Position numbers and translations under genes: made by a program. This document shows, one piece after another, positions 41,871-50,802 of a stretch of 52,597 nt of DNA. This stretch comes from RGIG7213 sp045540335. GTDB taxonomy: Bacteria > Bacillota > Clostridia > Oscillospirales > CAG-272. Each line of letters begins with the position of its first letter. Positions within the stretch are counted from its first letter, which is position 1. The DNA lies in NCBI GenBank assembly GCA_045540335.1, contig JAZQHC010000025.1, positions 1 through 52,597 of the forward strand, given 5' to 3'. The notes beneath the pieces are model-generated. The model did not search any database, was not told where the DNA came from, and saw nothing but the letters and a program-made list of their open reading frames with translations.

Positions 41871-44273
41871 TTAACGCACCGTTATAGGAGTTTTTTCGTT
41901 TATCCTTCGAATGCTTTCGGGTATTGAAAACGTTTCTTCAGCTGTGTTGGAAGATGTGGCTGCCAAAGCATAGCGTAAAACGTCATCTGCTGATTTGCAG
42001 GTGATGAAGCTTAAATTTTTAAATACGTCGGGGTCGATATTCTTAAGATCATCTTCGTTATCAAACGGTATAAGCACGGTTTTTACGCCCGCGCCGTATG
42101 CTGCGGCAGTTTTTTCTTTCAAACCGCCGATCGGTAAAACACGGCCGCGCAAGGTTATTTCGCCCGTCATTGCTATATCTCTGCGAACCGGAATGCCGGA
42201 AAGCTCGCTAACCAGCGCCGTCATTATCGTTACACCCGCTGAAGGTCCGTCTTTGGGAACAGCCCCCTCCGGAACGTGAATGTGTATATCTTTATTTTTA
42301 TAAAAATCGGGGTCTATATTAAGTATTTTGGAAACGGAACGGATATACGTTATTGCGGCTTTTGCTGATTCCTTCATAACGTCGCCAAGCGAGCCTGTAA
42401 GCTCTAACTTGCCGCTTCCATCGGTTGCTGATACCTCTATTTTAAGTATATCTCCGCCTGCACTTGTATATGCCAGACCGTTAACAACGCCCACTTCATC
42501 AAATTCTGAAATTTTTTCAGGCTTAAATTTGTGTTCGTTGGGAAGATACTCCTGCAAATTGGCTTTCGTTATGTTAGCGGAGGGGATTTTTCCTTCAACT
42601 ATTCGTTTTGCAGCCCTTCGCATTACCGATTCAAGCGTTCGTTCAAGATTTCGAACGCCGGCTTCGTGCGTGTAGCAGTCGATAATATCGTAAAGTGCGG
42701 TGGGTGATATTTTGAAATCTTTGTAAGTTAAGCTGTATTTAGTACGCAATTTCGGTAAAAGATGCCTTTTTGCAATTTCGAATTTTTCCGTTCTTGTATA
42801 TGAATCAAGGCGGATAATTTCCATACGGTCTATTAAAGGCTGTGGTACTGTGTCAAGTGTGTTTGCAGTGCATATAAATACGCAGTGCGAAAGGTCAACC
42901 GGAAGCTCTACAAAGTGATCTCTAAAAGATTTGTTTTGTGCACTATCCAAAACCTCAAGCATGGCAGAGGCAGGGTCACCGTTATGGCTTTGCGCCATTT
43001 TATCTATTTCATCAAGCAATATCAATGGGTTCATGCATTCTGCACGAACAAGTGCATCTATAATTCTGCCGGGCATAGATCCAACGTATGTTTTTCTGTG
43101 GCCGCGAATATCAGATTCGTCTTTAATGCCGCCTAACGAAGCACGTACGTATTTGCGTTTCATGGCTTTGGCGAGCGATTGCCCTATTGAAGTTTTACCA
43201 ACTCCGGGAGGGCCGACAAGGCAGATTATCTGATGGCGCAATTCAGGGTTTCTTTCCCTTACAGCCACGAATTCAAGCATCCTGTCTTTAACCTTTTCCA
43301 TTCCGTAATGGTCGCGGTCAAGTATCTTGGCGGCATATGCAACGTTTGATTTTTCCTGTGTGAATTTTCCCCACGGAATATCAAGTATCGTATCCAGATA
43401 GTTCCTTAAAACAGAGCTTTCAGCAGAAGCATAAGGGGATTTTGAAAGCTTCTTTACGTCTTTCAAAAGCTTTTGCCTGCTTTCCTCATCTATGTCGAGC
43501 TTTGTTATTGCTTCTGTGTATTCTTTTATTTCTTCGTCATCTTCTTCGCCAAGCTCTTCTTCTATGGCCTTCATCTGCTCGCGCAAGTAATAATCACGTT
43601 GGTTTTTATCCATTTGTTCTTTTACTTTTAAGCGTATCTTCTGTTCGATACCTAACAGCTCTAATTCATTGGCGAGCAGTACAAGCAGTGTTTGTGCGCG
43701 TTGTTCAACGTCAAATTCATTTAAGATAACTTGTTTATCATCAACGTTATGCAGAATATTCAATGCTATAAAATCGCACAAAAGGCTTAAAGAGGTGATG
43801 GTTTTAACTGCAAACATTATTTCTTTTGAAATGTTCGGCATCAGACGTATTATTTTTTCAATGATATCCTGCAATTCTCTTGCAAGGGCTTTTTCGGTAA
43901 GCTTTTCAACCGGTGCTTCTATACATTTTGCCGTAATGTCCGTAAAAAGCGTAACGCCGCTTCTGTATTCACCGGAAACTGCGCGGTATTTGCCCTCAAA
44001 TAACACCCTTTGAGAGCCGTCAGGGGCTTTTATCGTTTGCTTTATTTTTGCAACCACGCCAACATCGTACAGATCGTTGGCAGATGGATTTTCAATTGCA
44101 ATGTTTTTTTGGCAAACAAGAAATACAAGCTTTTCGCCTTTGGCTGCAACCTCTACTGCGCGACTGTGCTTGGGGTTGGTTAATTCAAAATTAACGGGTA
44201 TGTATGGAAAAGCAACTATCCCGCGTAATGGTATGCAGGGAAGCGTTAATCCTTCTATTTTTTCTGTATGCAT
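41871..44273 (-). CDS. lon: ATP-dependent protease Lon
   Basis: An 800-residue Lon with an N-terminal substrate domain (about 10-200), coiled coil, AAA+ module (GPPGVGKT Walker A, LLDEIDK Walker B) and protease domain with Ser678 in KDGPSAG and the Lys partner about 43 residues later. It degrades misfolded and regulatory proteins. It leads the minus-strand run to ysxC and lysA. No CIRCE or CtsR box was recognised upstream. Confidence 0.96.
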   Translation of the reverse strand: MHTEKIEGLTLPCIPLRGIVAFPYIPVNFELTNPKHSRAVEVAAKGEKLVFLVCQKNIAIENPSANDLYDVGVVAKIKQTIKAPDGSQRVLFEGKYRAVSGEYRSGVTLFTDITAKCIEAPVEKLTEKALARELQDIIEKIIRLMPNISKEIMFAVKTITSLSLLCDFIALNILHNVDDKQVILNEFDVEQRAQTLLVLLANELELLGIEQKIRLKVKEQMDKNQRDYYLREQMKAIEEELGEEDDEEIKEYTEAITKLDIDEESRQKLLKDVKKLSKSPYASAESSVLRNYLDTILDIPWGKFTQEKSNVAYAAKILDRDHYGMEKVKDRMLEFVAVRERNPELRHQIICLVGPPGVGKTSIGQSLAKAMKRKYVRASLGGIKDESDIRGHRKTYVGSMPGRIIDALVRAECMNPLILLDEIDKMAQSHNGDPASAMLEVLDSAQNKSFRDHFVELPVDLSHCVFICTANTLDTVPQPLIDRMEIIRLDSYTRTEKFEIAKRHLLPKLRTKYSLTYKDFKISPTALYDIIDCYTHEAGVRNLERTLESVMRRAAKRIVEGKIPSANITKANLQEYLPNEHKFKPEKISEFDEVGVVNGLAYTSAGGDILKIEVSATDGSGKLELTGSLGDVMKESAKAAITYIRSVSKILNIDPDFYKNKDIHIHVPEGAVPKDGPSAGVTIMTALVSELSGIPVRRDIAMTGEITLRGRVLPIGGLKEKTAAAYGAGVKTVLIPFDNEDDLKNIDPDVFKNLSFITCKSADDVLRYALAATSSNTAEETFSIPESIRRINEKTPITVR

Positions 44274-44427
44274 TTTTTTAATTCAATCCTTTTCAATCAT
44301 ATATGGGTTAATTTTCAGATAGATACGTAATTTTAATTATACTATATATATTTTGAATTATAAACACTTATTTATTAACATTTCGTAATGGCTTATCAAC
44401 TAAAAAAGAAACAAGCCACAAAAGTAA

Positions 44428-44470
44428 ATAAAAAACCGACAAGCATTTAAAATGCGGATTGTCGGTTTTC
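44428..44470 (-). terminator. Terminator of the thiamine pyrophosphokinase gene
   Basis: AAAACCGACAA (44432-44442) pairs with TTGTCGGTTTT (44459-44469), inner GCATT/AATGC; on the minus strand it is followed by TTTTTATTT. Confidence 0.85.
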
Positions 44471-44494
44471 AATATACACGTTTTTTTATGTTGC

Positions 44495-45124
44495 TTATTT
44501 TTCGACTATGATAAGAAGCATTCCGTTTTTAACTGATATTTCAGATTCTTTTCCTATGAAAGAATTGCTTACGCCAAGAGGGAATTTATTTGTTAAAACT
44601 GCATTATCAAGCGTATATTTCAATCCTTTTTCGCAAACACCGTTTGCAGTATCGCCGTATGCAAACACAGAAATGCTGCCCTTGCTTGAACTATCAAATA
44701 CAAGCCTTTCATTTTTTATTACGTAAATATCACATTTTGTTGATGAAAGACGGCCAAAATGTCCAATATCCGCCAAATAGGCAAGCGATTGAACGTTGGC
44801 GTATGTGTGGCTTATACGCCCCCCCATTCCACCGAAGATAACGAACCTTTTATATCCTTTTGAAATTCCGTGCTTTATACAAAGCATGGTGTCTGTATCG
44901 TCTTTTATAACGGGGTGTTGGATGATTTGAATATGTTTTGGCAGTTTTTTAACATCGAAATATTCAAACGAATCAAAATCACCAATAAGTATGTGCGGCG
45001 TATATCCCTTTTCCGTTAAGTATTTGTATCCGCCGTCGCTTGCGATAATAAGATCGCCTTTTTCAACGTTAAAGCTGTCAAAATCCTCACCCGAAGCGCC
45101 TACTATGTAACAAGTGTTGCCCAT
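44495..45124 (-). CDS. Thiamine pyrophosphokinase
   Basis: A 209-residue TPK that makes thiamine diphosphate from thiamine and ATP. IASDGGYKYL (about residues 27-36), GDFDSF (about 48-53), DDTDTMLCI (about 74-82) and GGMGGRISHT motifs define the family. AGAGG precedes the start. No thiamine riboswitch is visible upstream. Confidence 0.93.
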   Translation of the reverse strand: MGNTCYIVGASGEDFDSFNVEKGDLIIASDGGYKYLTEKGYTPHILIGDFDSFEYFDVKKLPKHIQIIQHPVIKDDTDTMLCIKHGISKGYKRFVIFGGMGGRISHTYANVQSLAYLADIGHFGRLSSTKCDIYVIKNERLVFDSSSKGSISVFAYGDTANGVCEKGLKYTLDNAVLTNKFPLGVSNSFIGKESEISVKNGMLLIIVEK

Positions 45125-45232
45125 ATATACCTCTTTTTTAAAAATCTTGCTTTATATTACCATATTTTTTTCAGCGTTGCAATAATATAAACTGAATTTT
45201 AAGCAAATAATATATACAAAGGAGTGGTGAAT

Positions 45233-45427
45233 ATGAAAAATAAGAAGAAAATAGTATATCCCGAAAAGCTTCCGTTTGAAGATGATGATGAAATTGGTTC
45301 GGTGGCATCTGCAAGCGAATGTACAGGCTTGACAAGCACTTTGCCGATATATGAGGAAGAGGCATTGTCTTACAGAGATATTTATAACATTCCCGTAGAG
45401 CCTAAAAAAGAACGTAAAAAGCAATAA
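45233..45427 (+). CDS. Small acidic protein of unknown function
   Basis: A 64-residue soluble protein with a basic start and end and an acidic middle (EDDDEIGS, about residues 15-22). GGAG lies nine bases before the ATG. I do not recognise a family, but clear ribosome binding site, own strand and shared terminator argue that it is real. Confidence 0.65.
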   Translation: MKNKKKIVYPEKLPFEDDDEIGSVASASECTGLTSTLPIYEEEALSYRDIYNIPVEPKKERKKQ

Positions 45428-45430
45428 TAA

Positions 45431-45492
45431 AAAATTTGCCCTAACCGAAATGAATACGCAAGATGCGTATCATACGGAACGGGCAAAATTTT
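45431..45492. terminator. Bidirectional terminator between the small gene and rsmA
   Basis: AAAATTTGCCC (45431-45441) pairs with GGGCAAAATTTT (45481-45492) with an inner ATACGC/GCGTAT hairpin. It has T/A runs on both sides and overlaps the rsmA stop codon. Confidence 0.8.
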
Positions 45493-46360
45493 ATTTTGTT
45501 ATATACGAATAAATAGCATCTGAAAGCTTTGAAAATTCAGATATTGTAAGCCTTTCGCCGCGTATATCGGGCGCAAGACCTATTGATTGTAATATTTCTT
45601 GTATTTCTTGCTTGGAAATATTTTTTATTTCGCTTGAAACGGCATTTGAAAGCGTTTTACGCCTTTGTGCAAATGCAGAACGGATTATCTTAAACATCAA
45701 ATTCTCGTCTTTAGGTTTTACCGGCTTGTCTTGATAAAGTGACAACTTTATTACGGTAGAATCAACCTTTGGCGCGGGCATAAATGAACCTGCCGATACC
45801 GAGAACAGCTTTTCGGCCTTTGCATAGTAATCTACATAAGCGGTAATAGAACCGTATTCTGCACTGCCGGCTTTTGCACACAGTCTGTCTGCCACTTCTT
45901 TCTGAATAAGAAGGGTAATGCTTTTAAATCTGCAGGACGATTCAAGTAATTTGGTTATAATCGGCGTGGTGATATAATAAGGAAGATTTGCACAAACGCA
46001 AACGTCGCGGTCAGGAAAATATGTATCGATAAGTGCGGTAATGTCCGTTTTCATGATATCTTCGTTTATAACGGTAACGTTATCGTAATCGCTTAAAGTG
46101 ATATCAAGCACGGGCAGAAGTCTTTCGTCTATTTCTACCGCAACGACTTTAGAAAACCTTTCTGCAAGCTTTTGTGTTAACGTACCTATTCCCGGGCCTA
46201 TTTCTATTACCCCGCAGGAAGTATCTGCGTGGCACATTTCCGCCGTTTTGATTGGAACGTTTTCGTTTATAAGAAAGTTTTGACCGTATTTTTTTAAAAA
46301 CGAAAGACCATTTTCTTCCATTATTCTTTTAACGTATGATATATCGGTAAGTCTTGGCAT
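45491..46360 (-). CDS. rsmA: 16S rRNA dimethyladenosine transferase
   Basis: A 289-residue KsgA/RsmA that methylates the two adenines near the 3' end of 16S rRNA. GQNFLINENV, the SAM loop IEIGPGIGTLT (about residues 52-62) and the NLPYYITTPI motif (about 124-133) are diagnostic. GGAGG precedes the ATG by four bases. Its promoter at 46444-46471 faces the tRNA promoter. Confidence 0.96.
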   Translation of the reverse strand: MPRLTDISYVKRIMEENGLSFLKKYGQNFLINENVPIKTAEMCHADTSCGVIEIGPGIGTLTQKLAERFSKVVAVEIDERLLPVLDITLSDYDNVTVINEDIMKTDITALIDTYFPDRDVCVCANLPYYITTPIITKLLESSCRFKSITLLIQKEVADRLCAKAGSAEYGSITAYVDYYAKAEKLFSVSAGSFMPAPKVDSTVIKLSLYQDKPVKPKDENLMFKIIRSAFAQRRKTLSNAVSSEIKNISKQEIQEILQSIGLAPDIRGERLTISEFSKLSDAIYSYITK

Positions 46361-46398
46361 GCAGCCTCCAAAAAAATAAGTAAATTTTCAAAATCGTA

Positions 46399-46427
46399 TT
46401 GACAAAATGAAAAAAAAGTGATATAAT
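46399..46427 (+). promoter_or_regulatory. Promoter of tRNA-Thr and downstream riboswitch/ATPase
   Basis: Perfect TTGACA 46399-46404 and TATAAT 46422-46427, 17-bp spacer. Transcription would start near 46434. Confidence 0.92.
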
Positions 46428-46443
46428 CCAAAACACTGTATTG

Positions 46444-46471
46444 ATTATATCATGAATTTTTGATTTGTCAA
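46444..46471 (-). promoter_or_regulatory. Minus-strand promoter of rsmA facing the tRNA promoter
   Basis: On the minus strand TTGACA (46466-46471) and TATAAT (46444-46449), 16-bp spacer. Together with the plus promoter it forms a near-palindrome: GTGATATAATC (46418-46428) mirrored at 46443-46453 and TTGACAAA mirrored by TTTGTCAA. The two promoters point at each other with start sites a few bases apart. Confidence 0.75.
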
Positions 46472-46480
46472 CACTTTTTT

Positions 46481-46555
46481 GCTGGTGTGGCGCAGTGGTA
46501 GCGCAATTGATTCGTAATCAATAGGTCGAGGGTTCAAATCCCTCCACCAGCTCCA
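46481..46555 (+). tRNA. tRNA-Thr (anticodon CGT)
   Basis: A 75-nt cloverleaf. Acceptor GCTGGTG/CACCAGC, D stem GCGC/GCGC, anticodon stem ATTGA/TCAAT with loop TTCGTAA (anticodon CGT, codon ACG), T stem GAGGG/CCCTC with loop TTCAAAT, and encoded CCA. No terminator follows; the riboswitch begins about 12 nt later. Confidence 0.97.
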
Positions 46556-46565
46556 ACCCCGTTGT

Positions 46566-46682
46566 TATATGAGGGAGTAGTTAGGCGCTTTTTGGCGCGT
46601 GGTAAATCAACAACTTGGCAATGCCTGGTTTATCATTAAATAATGAGACTCATACATTGTAAAAATGTATGGGTCTTTTTTG
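46566..46682 (+). promoter_or_regulatory. yybP-ykoY (Mn2+) riboswitch, copy 2, controlling the P-type ATPase
   Basis: TATGAGGGAGTAG at 46568-46580, ATCAACAACTTGG at about 46606-46618 and ATGAGACTCATA at 46643-46654 match the class consensus; TATGAG and CTCATA form P1. The 3' P1 strand AGACTCATACATT can instead pair with AATGTATGGGTCT to form a terminator (46647-46682) with a run of six or more T. Mn2+ binding would favour P1 and transcription of the ATPase. Members of this class regulating P-type ATPases are known (Lactococcus yoaB). Confidence 0.9.
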
Positions 46683-46726
46683 CAAATTTTTAAAAAAATC
46701 TGTAATGATCAAGAAAGGAATTTTCT

Positions 46727-49390
46727 ATGCAACACTATTACAGCACGTCTGAAGACGTGATGAAGGAATTGCAAACTTCAAGTGCAGGTCTTTCAAACGA
46801 GGATGCCGAAAAAAGATTACAACAATACGGCGCGAACAAACTTAAACAGGCCAAAAAAGAGGGAATCGTGCGCAAGTTTTTAAAACAGCTTGCCGACCCT
46901 ATGATAATTATCCTTATAGTTGCTGCGGCGGTTTCCGCACTTCTCGCCGTTTTGGAAGGTGAAGGCGGCGAAGGCTTTACCGACGTTATCGTAATCGGCG
47001 CAGTAGTTATCATTAACGCGGTTTTGGGTGTAGTTCAGGAAAGTAAGGCGGAATCTGCTATCGAAGCCTTGCAGGAAATGACGTCTCCTAATGCAAAGGT
47101 CATGCGCGGAGGGATTCTTACAAAAATTAAAACCGAAGCACTTGTTCCGGGCGATATTATCATTTTGGAAGCCGGTGACTCAGTTCCCGCAGATGCGCGT
47201 TTGATTGAAAGTGCAAGCCTTAAATCGGAAGAGGCGGCGCTTACAGGTGAAAGTTTGCCGGTTGATAAAATATCACAAGCACTTCCGAAAAGCGAGCATG
47301 TCCCACTCGGTGATAGAAAAAATATGGTGTATATGGGCTCTACCGTGGTTTACGGCAGAGGTATTGCGGTTGTTACCGATACGGGCATGAATACCGAAAT
47401 GGGTAAAATTGCAGACGCACTTTCTAACGCAAGCGAAGGTAAAACGCCTTTACAGAAAAAGCTTGCAGAGCTTTCAAAAATACTCACATACTTGGTTATA
47501 GGTATCAGTATATTCATATTCTTGTTTGGCTTCTTTACACAGGAAAATGCGTGGAATCGTTTTCTTTCCGGCGAATATAATATTCTTTTGGATTCATTTA
47601 TGGTTGCTGTGTCTTTGGCTGTTGCGGCTATACCCGAAGGCCTTGCGGCGGTAGTTACTATCGTGCTTTCGATGGGTGTTACTAAAATGTCCAAGCGAAA
47701 TGCGGTTATCAGAAGGCTGACGGCGGTTGAAACACTTGGATGTACACAGATAATCTGTTCTGATAAAACGGGAACGCTTACCCAAAATAAGATGACGGTA
47801 GTAAAAGAGAAAACTGCAAATACAGAGCTTCTTGCTAAATGTATGTCCTTGTGCAGCGATGCAGTTCTTAACGAGGCAAACTCTGCAGAGGGCGAACCTA
47901 CCGAATGTGCACTTGTTAATTATGCATATACGCTTGGTATGGATAAAAGAAAAACAGAAGCCGAAATGCCAAGGGTTGGCGAGCTTCCGTTTGATTCTAA
48001 CAGAAAAATGATGTCCACGTTGCACAAATGCGGTGATAAGTATATCCAATTTACAAAGGGCGCACCGGATATGCTTTTGTCAAAATGTGCATACTATCTT
48101 CATAACGGTGAAGTGCTTTCGCTTGATGACAAAAAACGTGAAGAGTTTGAAAATGAAAACAAGCAAATGGCAGACGAAGCCTTGCGCGTTCTTTCAGGTG
48201 CTTACCGTGAATATGATTCAAACGTTCAGCTTTCACTTGAAGATTCTGAAAATGACCTTGTGTTTATCGGCCACTACGGTATGATAGACCCTGTTCGCCC
48301 TGAAGTTAAAACGGCGATCAATCAATGTAAGGAAGCGGGTATTCGACCGATAATGATAACGGGCGACCATATAAGCACGGCTATTGCTATTGCAAAGGAG
48401 CTTGGTGTTATTACCGATGCATCGCAGGCTATAACGGGTGCGGAGCTTGATAAATATACGGATGAAGAATTTGCAAAAGTAGTAAGCCAATATTCGGTAT
48501 ATGCACGCGTTCAGCCCGAGCATAAGGTAAAAATAGTCAACGCATGGCGTTCAAACGGCTGCATAACCGCAATGACCGGCGACGGTGTAAACGACGCACC
48601 CTCTATTAAGAGCGCCGATATTGGTATCGGTATGGGTATTACGGGAACAGACGTAACGAAAAACGTTGCCGACATGGTTCTTGCAGACGATAATTTTGCC
48701 ACTATCGTTTCTGCTGTTGAAGAGGGAAGGCGTATTTATGATAATATCAGAAAAGCAATTCAATTCTTACTTTCCTCAAACCTCAGCGAGATAGTTGCAA
48801 TATTCACGGCAACAATACTTGGTTTTACCTTGTTAAAACCGATCCACCTTTTGTGGATAAACCTTATTACAGACTGTTTCCCTGCACTTGCTTTAGGTAT
48901 GGAAAAGGGCGAATCCGACGTTATGAAACGTAAACCCCGCGACCCTAAAGACGGTATATTCTCCGGCGGTGTCGGTGTAGATGTTTTGTATCAGGGCGTT
49001 ATGGTCGCAGTAATAACGATTACTGCGTATATAATCGGTCACTATATGGAAGCAGGCGAATGGAAGCTTGTAACAGATTCTCACGGTATGACGATGGCGT
49101 TTTTAACCATGTCTTTGGCTGAAATACTTCATTCATTCAATATGCGTTCTATGAGAAAGTCCGTATTTTGTGTTAAAGGCCATAATAAATTCTTGTACGG
49201 CGCTATGATCCTTTCGTTCTTGCTTACAGCGGCTGTGGTTTATGTGCCCGGCTTGAACGACGTGTTCGGATTTGAACATATAAATCTTGCAGAATTTGCA
49301 GTATCTATTGCACTTGCTTTTGTTGTTATACCTTTGGTTGAAACGGTTAAGTTCATTCAAAGAAAAATAAAATCAAAAAAAGGCGAATAA
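46727..49390 (+). CDS. P-type Ca2+/Mn2+-transporting ATPase (type II)
   Basis: An 887-residue P2-type cation ATPase. The TM4 PEGL motif (IPEGLAAVV) comes before phosphorylated Asp346 in CSDKTGTLTQ; MTGDGVNDAP hinge motif and TM6 NLITDCFPALALG, carrying cation-ligand Asn and Asp, follow. The TGES phosphatase loop is present (LTGESLP). SERCA/PMCA-like, it would export Ca2+ or Mn2+; the Mn2+-sensing riboswitch upstream favours a Mn2+ efflux role. AAGAAAGGAA precedes the start. Confidence 0.92.
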   Translation: MQHYYSTSEDVMKELQTSSAGLSNEDAEKRLQQYGANKLKQAKKEGIVRKFLKQLADPMIIILIVAAAVSALLAVLEGEGGEGFTDVIVIGAVVIINAVLGVVQESKAESAIEALQEMTSPNAKVMRGGILTKIKTEALVPGDIIILEAGDSVPADARLIESASLKSEEAALTGESLPVDKISQALPKSEHVPLGDRKNMVYMGSTVVYGRGIAVVTDTGMNTEMGKIADALSNASEGKTPLQKKLAELSKILTYLVIGISIFIFLFGFFTQENAWNRFLSGEYNILLDSFMVAVSLAVAAIPEGLAAVVTIVLSMGVTKMSKRNAVIRRLTAVETLGCTQIICSDKTGTLTQNKMTVVKEKTANTELLAKCMSLCSDAVLNEANSAEGEPTECALVNYAYTLGMDKRKTEAEMPRVGELPFDSNRKMMSTLHKCGDKYIQFTKGAPDMLLSKCAYYLHNGEVLSLDDKKREEFENENKQMADEALRVLSGAYREYDSNVQLSLEDSENDLVFIGHYGMIDPVRPEVKTAINQCKEAGIRPIMITGDHISTAIAIAKELGVITDASQAITGAELDKYTDEEFAKVVSQYSVYARVQPEHKVKIVNAWRSNGCITAMTGDGVNDAPSIKSADIGIGMGITGTDVTKNVADMVLADDNFATIVSAVEEGRRIYDNIRKAIQFLLSSNLSEIVAIFTATILGFTLLKPIHLLWINLITDCFPALALGMEKGESDVMKRKPRDPKDGIFSGGVGVDVLYQGVMVAVITITAYIIGHYMEAGEWKLVTDSHGMTMAFLTMSLAEILHSFNMRSMRKSVFCVKGHNKFLYGAMILSFLLTAAVVYVPGLNDVFGFEHINLAEFAVSIALAFVVIPLVETVKFIQRKIKSKKGE

Positions 49391-50257
49391 ATGTTGAAAA
49401 ATTTTGATTGTGTTGTAATAGGCGCAGGGCCTGCGGGTGTCAGTGCCGCAATATATATTTTGCGTTCCGGTTTTTCCGCTGTCGTTATCGACAGCGGAAA
49501 AACTGCATTAAAGCAAGCTGAAAAAATTGAAAATTACTATGGTTTTTCCTCTGTTTCAGGGGAACAACTGTATGAAAACGGAATAAAACAAATTCAGAAT
49601 CTCGGTGGGGAGTTAATTAAAGCCGAGGCTTTTTCGGCAGAATATAATGGAAATTACCTTGTTCAAACCTCAAACGGCAATTTTTCTGCCCCTGTACTGA
49701 TCATTGCTACAGGAAGCGAAAGAAAAGGAAAGCTGATAAGTGGTGAAGAAGAATTTATGGGTAAGGGCGTTAGCAGATGTGCCGTTTGCGACGGCTTCTT
49801 TTTTAAAGGTAAACCTGTGTGTGTTGTCGGCGCGGGGGATTATGCTCTGCACGAGGCAGAAGTTTTATCTGAAATTTGCTCAACCGTTACTTTGCTGACT
49901 GATGGCGTAACAAACGTAAACTCGAGATTTCCGGTTATAACAGAAAAAATATCTTCTATCAAGGGAAAAGATCGCGTACAAAGCGTTGAATTTGAAACGG
50001 GTGCTTCTTTGAATGTCAGCGGTGTATTCATTGCCAGTGCTCAACCCACCGCGTCAGATTTTGCATTGCGCATGGGATTGACGTTTAAAAACGGCATTCT
50101 TGTTACAGATGAAAATATGAAAACTTCTTTGAAGGGCGTTTTCGCTGCGGGCGATTGTGCCGCTTCCCCAAAACAGATTGCGACTGCTGTTTTTACAGGT
50201 ATGAAGGCAGGATTTTCTGCAATCGGATACCTTAAAGAAAAGAAAGGCAATAAGTAA
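49391..50257 (+). CDS. Thioredoxin reductase-like flavoprotein
   Basis: A 288-residue FAD/NAD(P)H two-domain reductase. GAGPAGVSAA (about residues 12-21), redox Cys130-Cys133 in CAVCDG, GAGDYALHEAEVL as second nucleotide loop, and the C-terminal FAAGDCAA. It begins directly after the ATPase stop and is co-transcribed. The second nucleotide loop lacks a clear GxGxxG/A-R/K NADPH pattern, so electron donor is uncertain; a ferredoxin-dependent form is possible. Confidence 0.85.
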   Translation: MLKNFDCVVIGAGPAGVSAAIYILRSGFSAVVIDSGKTALKQAEKIENYYGFSSVSGEQLYENGIKQIQNLGGELIKAEAFSAEYNGNYLVQTSNGNFSAPVLIIATGSERKGKLISGEEEFMGKGVSRCAVCDGFFFKGKPVCVVGAGDYALHEAEVLSEICSTVTLLTDGVTNVNSRFPVITEKISSIKGKDRVQSVEFETGASLNVSGVFIASAQPTASDFALRMGLTFKNGILVTDENMKTSLKGVFAAGDCAASPKQIATAVFTGMKAGFSAIGYLKEKKGNK

Positions 50258-50259
50258 TA

Positions 50260-50802
50260 ATGAAAAAGCTGATTTTACTCGTTTTAGCCGTTTTTTGTAT
50301 TTCATCTGCTTCTTGCGGTCAGGCAGAAGAAACGACGTACCCACAGCTTCAGCTTCCTGATACGAAAGACCTTGTCTTTTCTGTTGGCGAAACCGTTGTG
50401 CCTTTGGAAAATGATACCTACGGTGTACATTTCACAGCAGAGGAATTGATATATATGCTTAATGTTCGCTTTGTTTCTGAAAAAAATGCTTCTGCTTTGA
50501 TGGAGCTTTATAAATGGGATACCGATTATGAAACCACCGTGAAGCATGAGCCTATTAAAAAATCATCTTTCCGTAATATTCCGAAAAAAGAAGATAATTC
50601 TTTAAGCGCCGCCACTTTTTTAACTGAACAAATGCCGCAATCAGGCGAATATCTTGCGGTGTTTTCTTCCAAAAGCGGTGCTGATATAATGATTGGCGAA
50701 AAAACAGACGATGCCGTCAAAAACGGTATCGTCTGCTATAAAAACGGTTTGGAAATACAACAAGCGCCGAATGTAACGGTGGTGTATTACCTCGGTTATT
50801 GA
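50260..50802 (+). CDS. Predicted lipoprotein of unknown function
   Basis: A 180-residue protein with a lipoprotein signal peptide, lipobox SASC (Cys19), and a compact domain of about 150 residues I do not recognise. It follows the reductase stop by two bases. Its last bases overlap the DUF1846 stop by seven, and the minus-strand terminator at 50699-50735 lies in its C-terminal codons. Confidence 0.75.
   Translation: MKKLILLVLAVFCISSASCGQAEETTYPQLQLPDTKDLVFSVGETVVPLENDTYGVHFTAEELIYMLNVRFVSEKNASALMELYKWDTDYETTVKHEPIKKSSFRNIPKKEDNSLSAATFLTEQMPQSGEYLAVFSSKSGADIMIGEKTDDAVKNGIVCYKNGLEIQQAPNVTVVYYLGY
50699..50735 (-). terminator. Minus-strand terminator inside the lipoprotein gene
   Basis: CAGACGATGCCGT (50705-50717) and ACGGTATCGTCTG (50723-50735) pair over 13 bp with a 5-nt loop; on the minus strand six T follow. 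It terminates the DUF1846 transcript about 60 bp past its stop. Confidence 0.88.
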
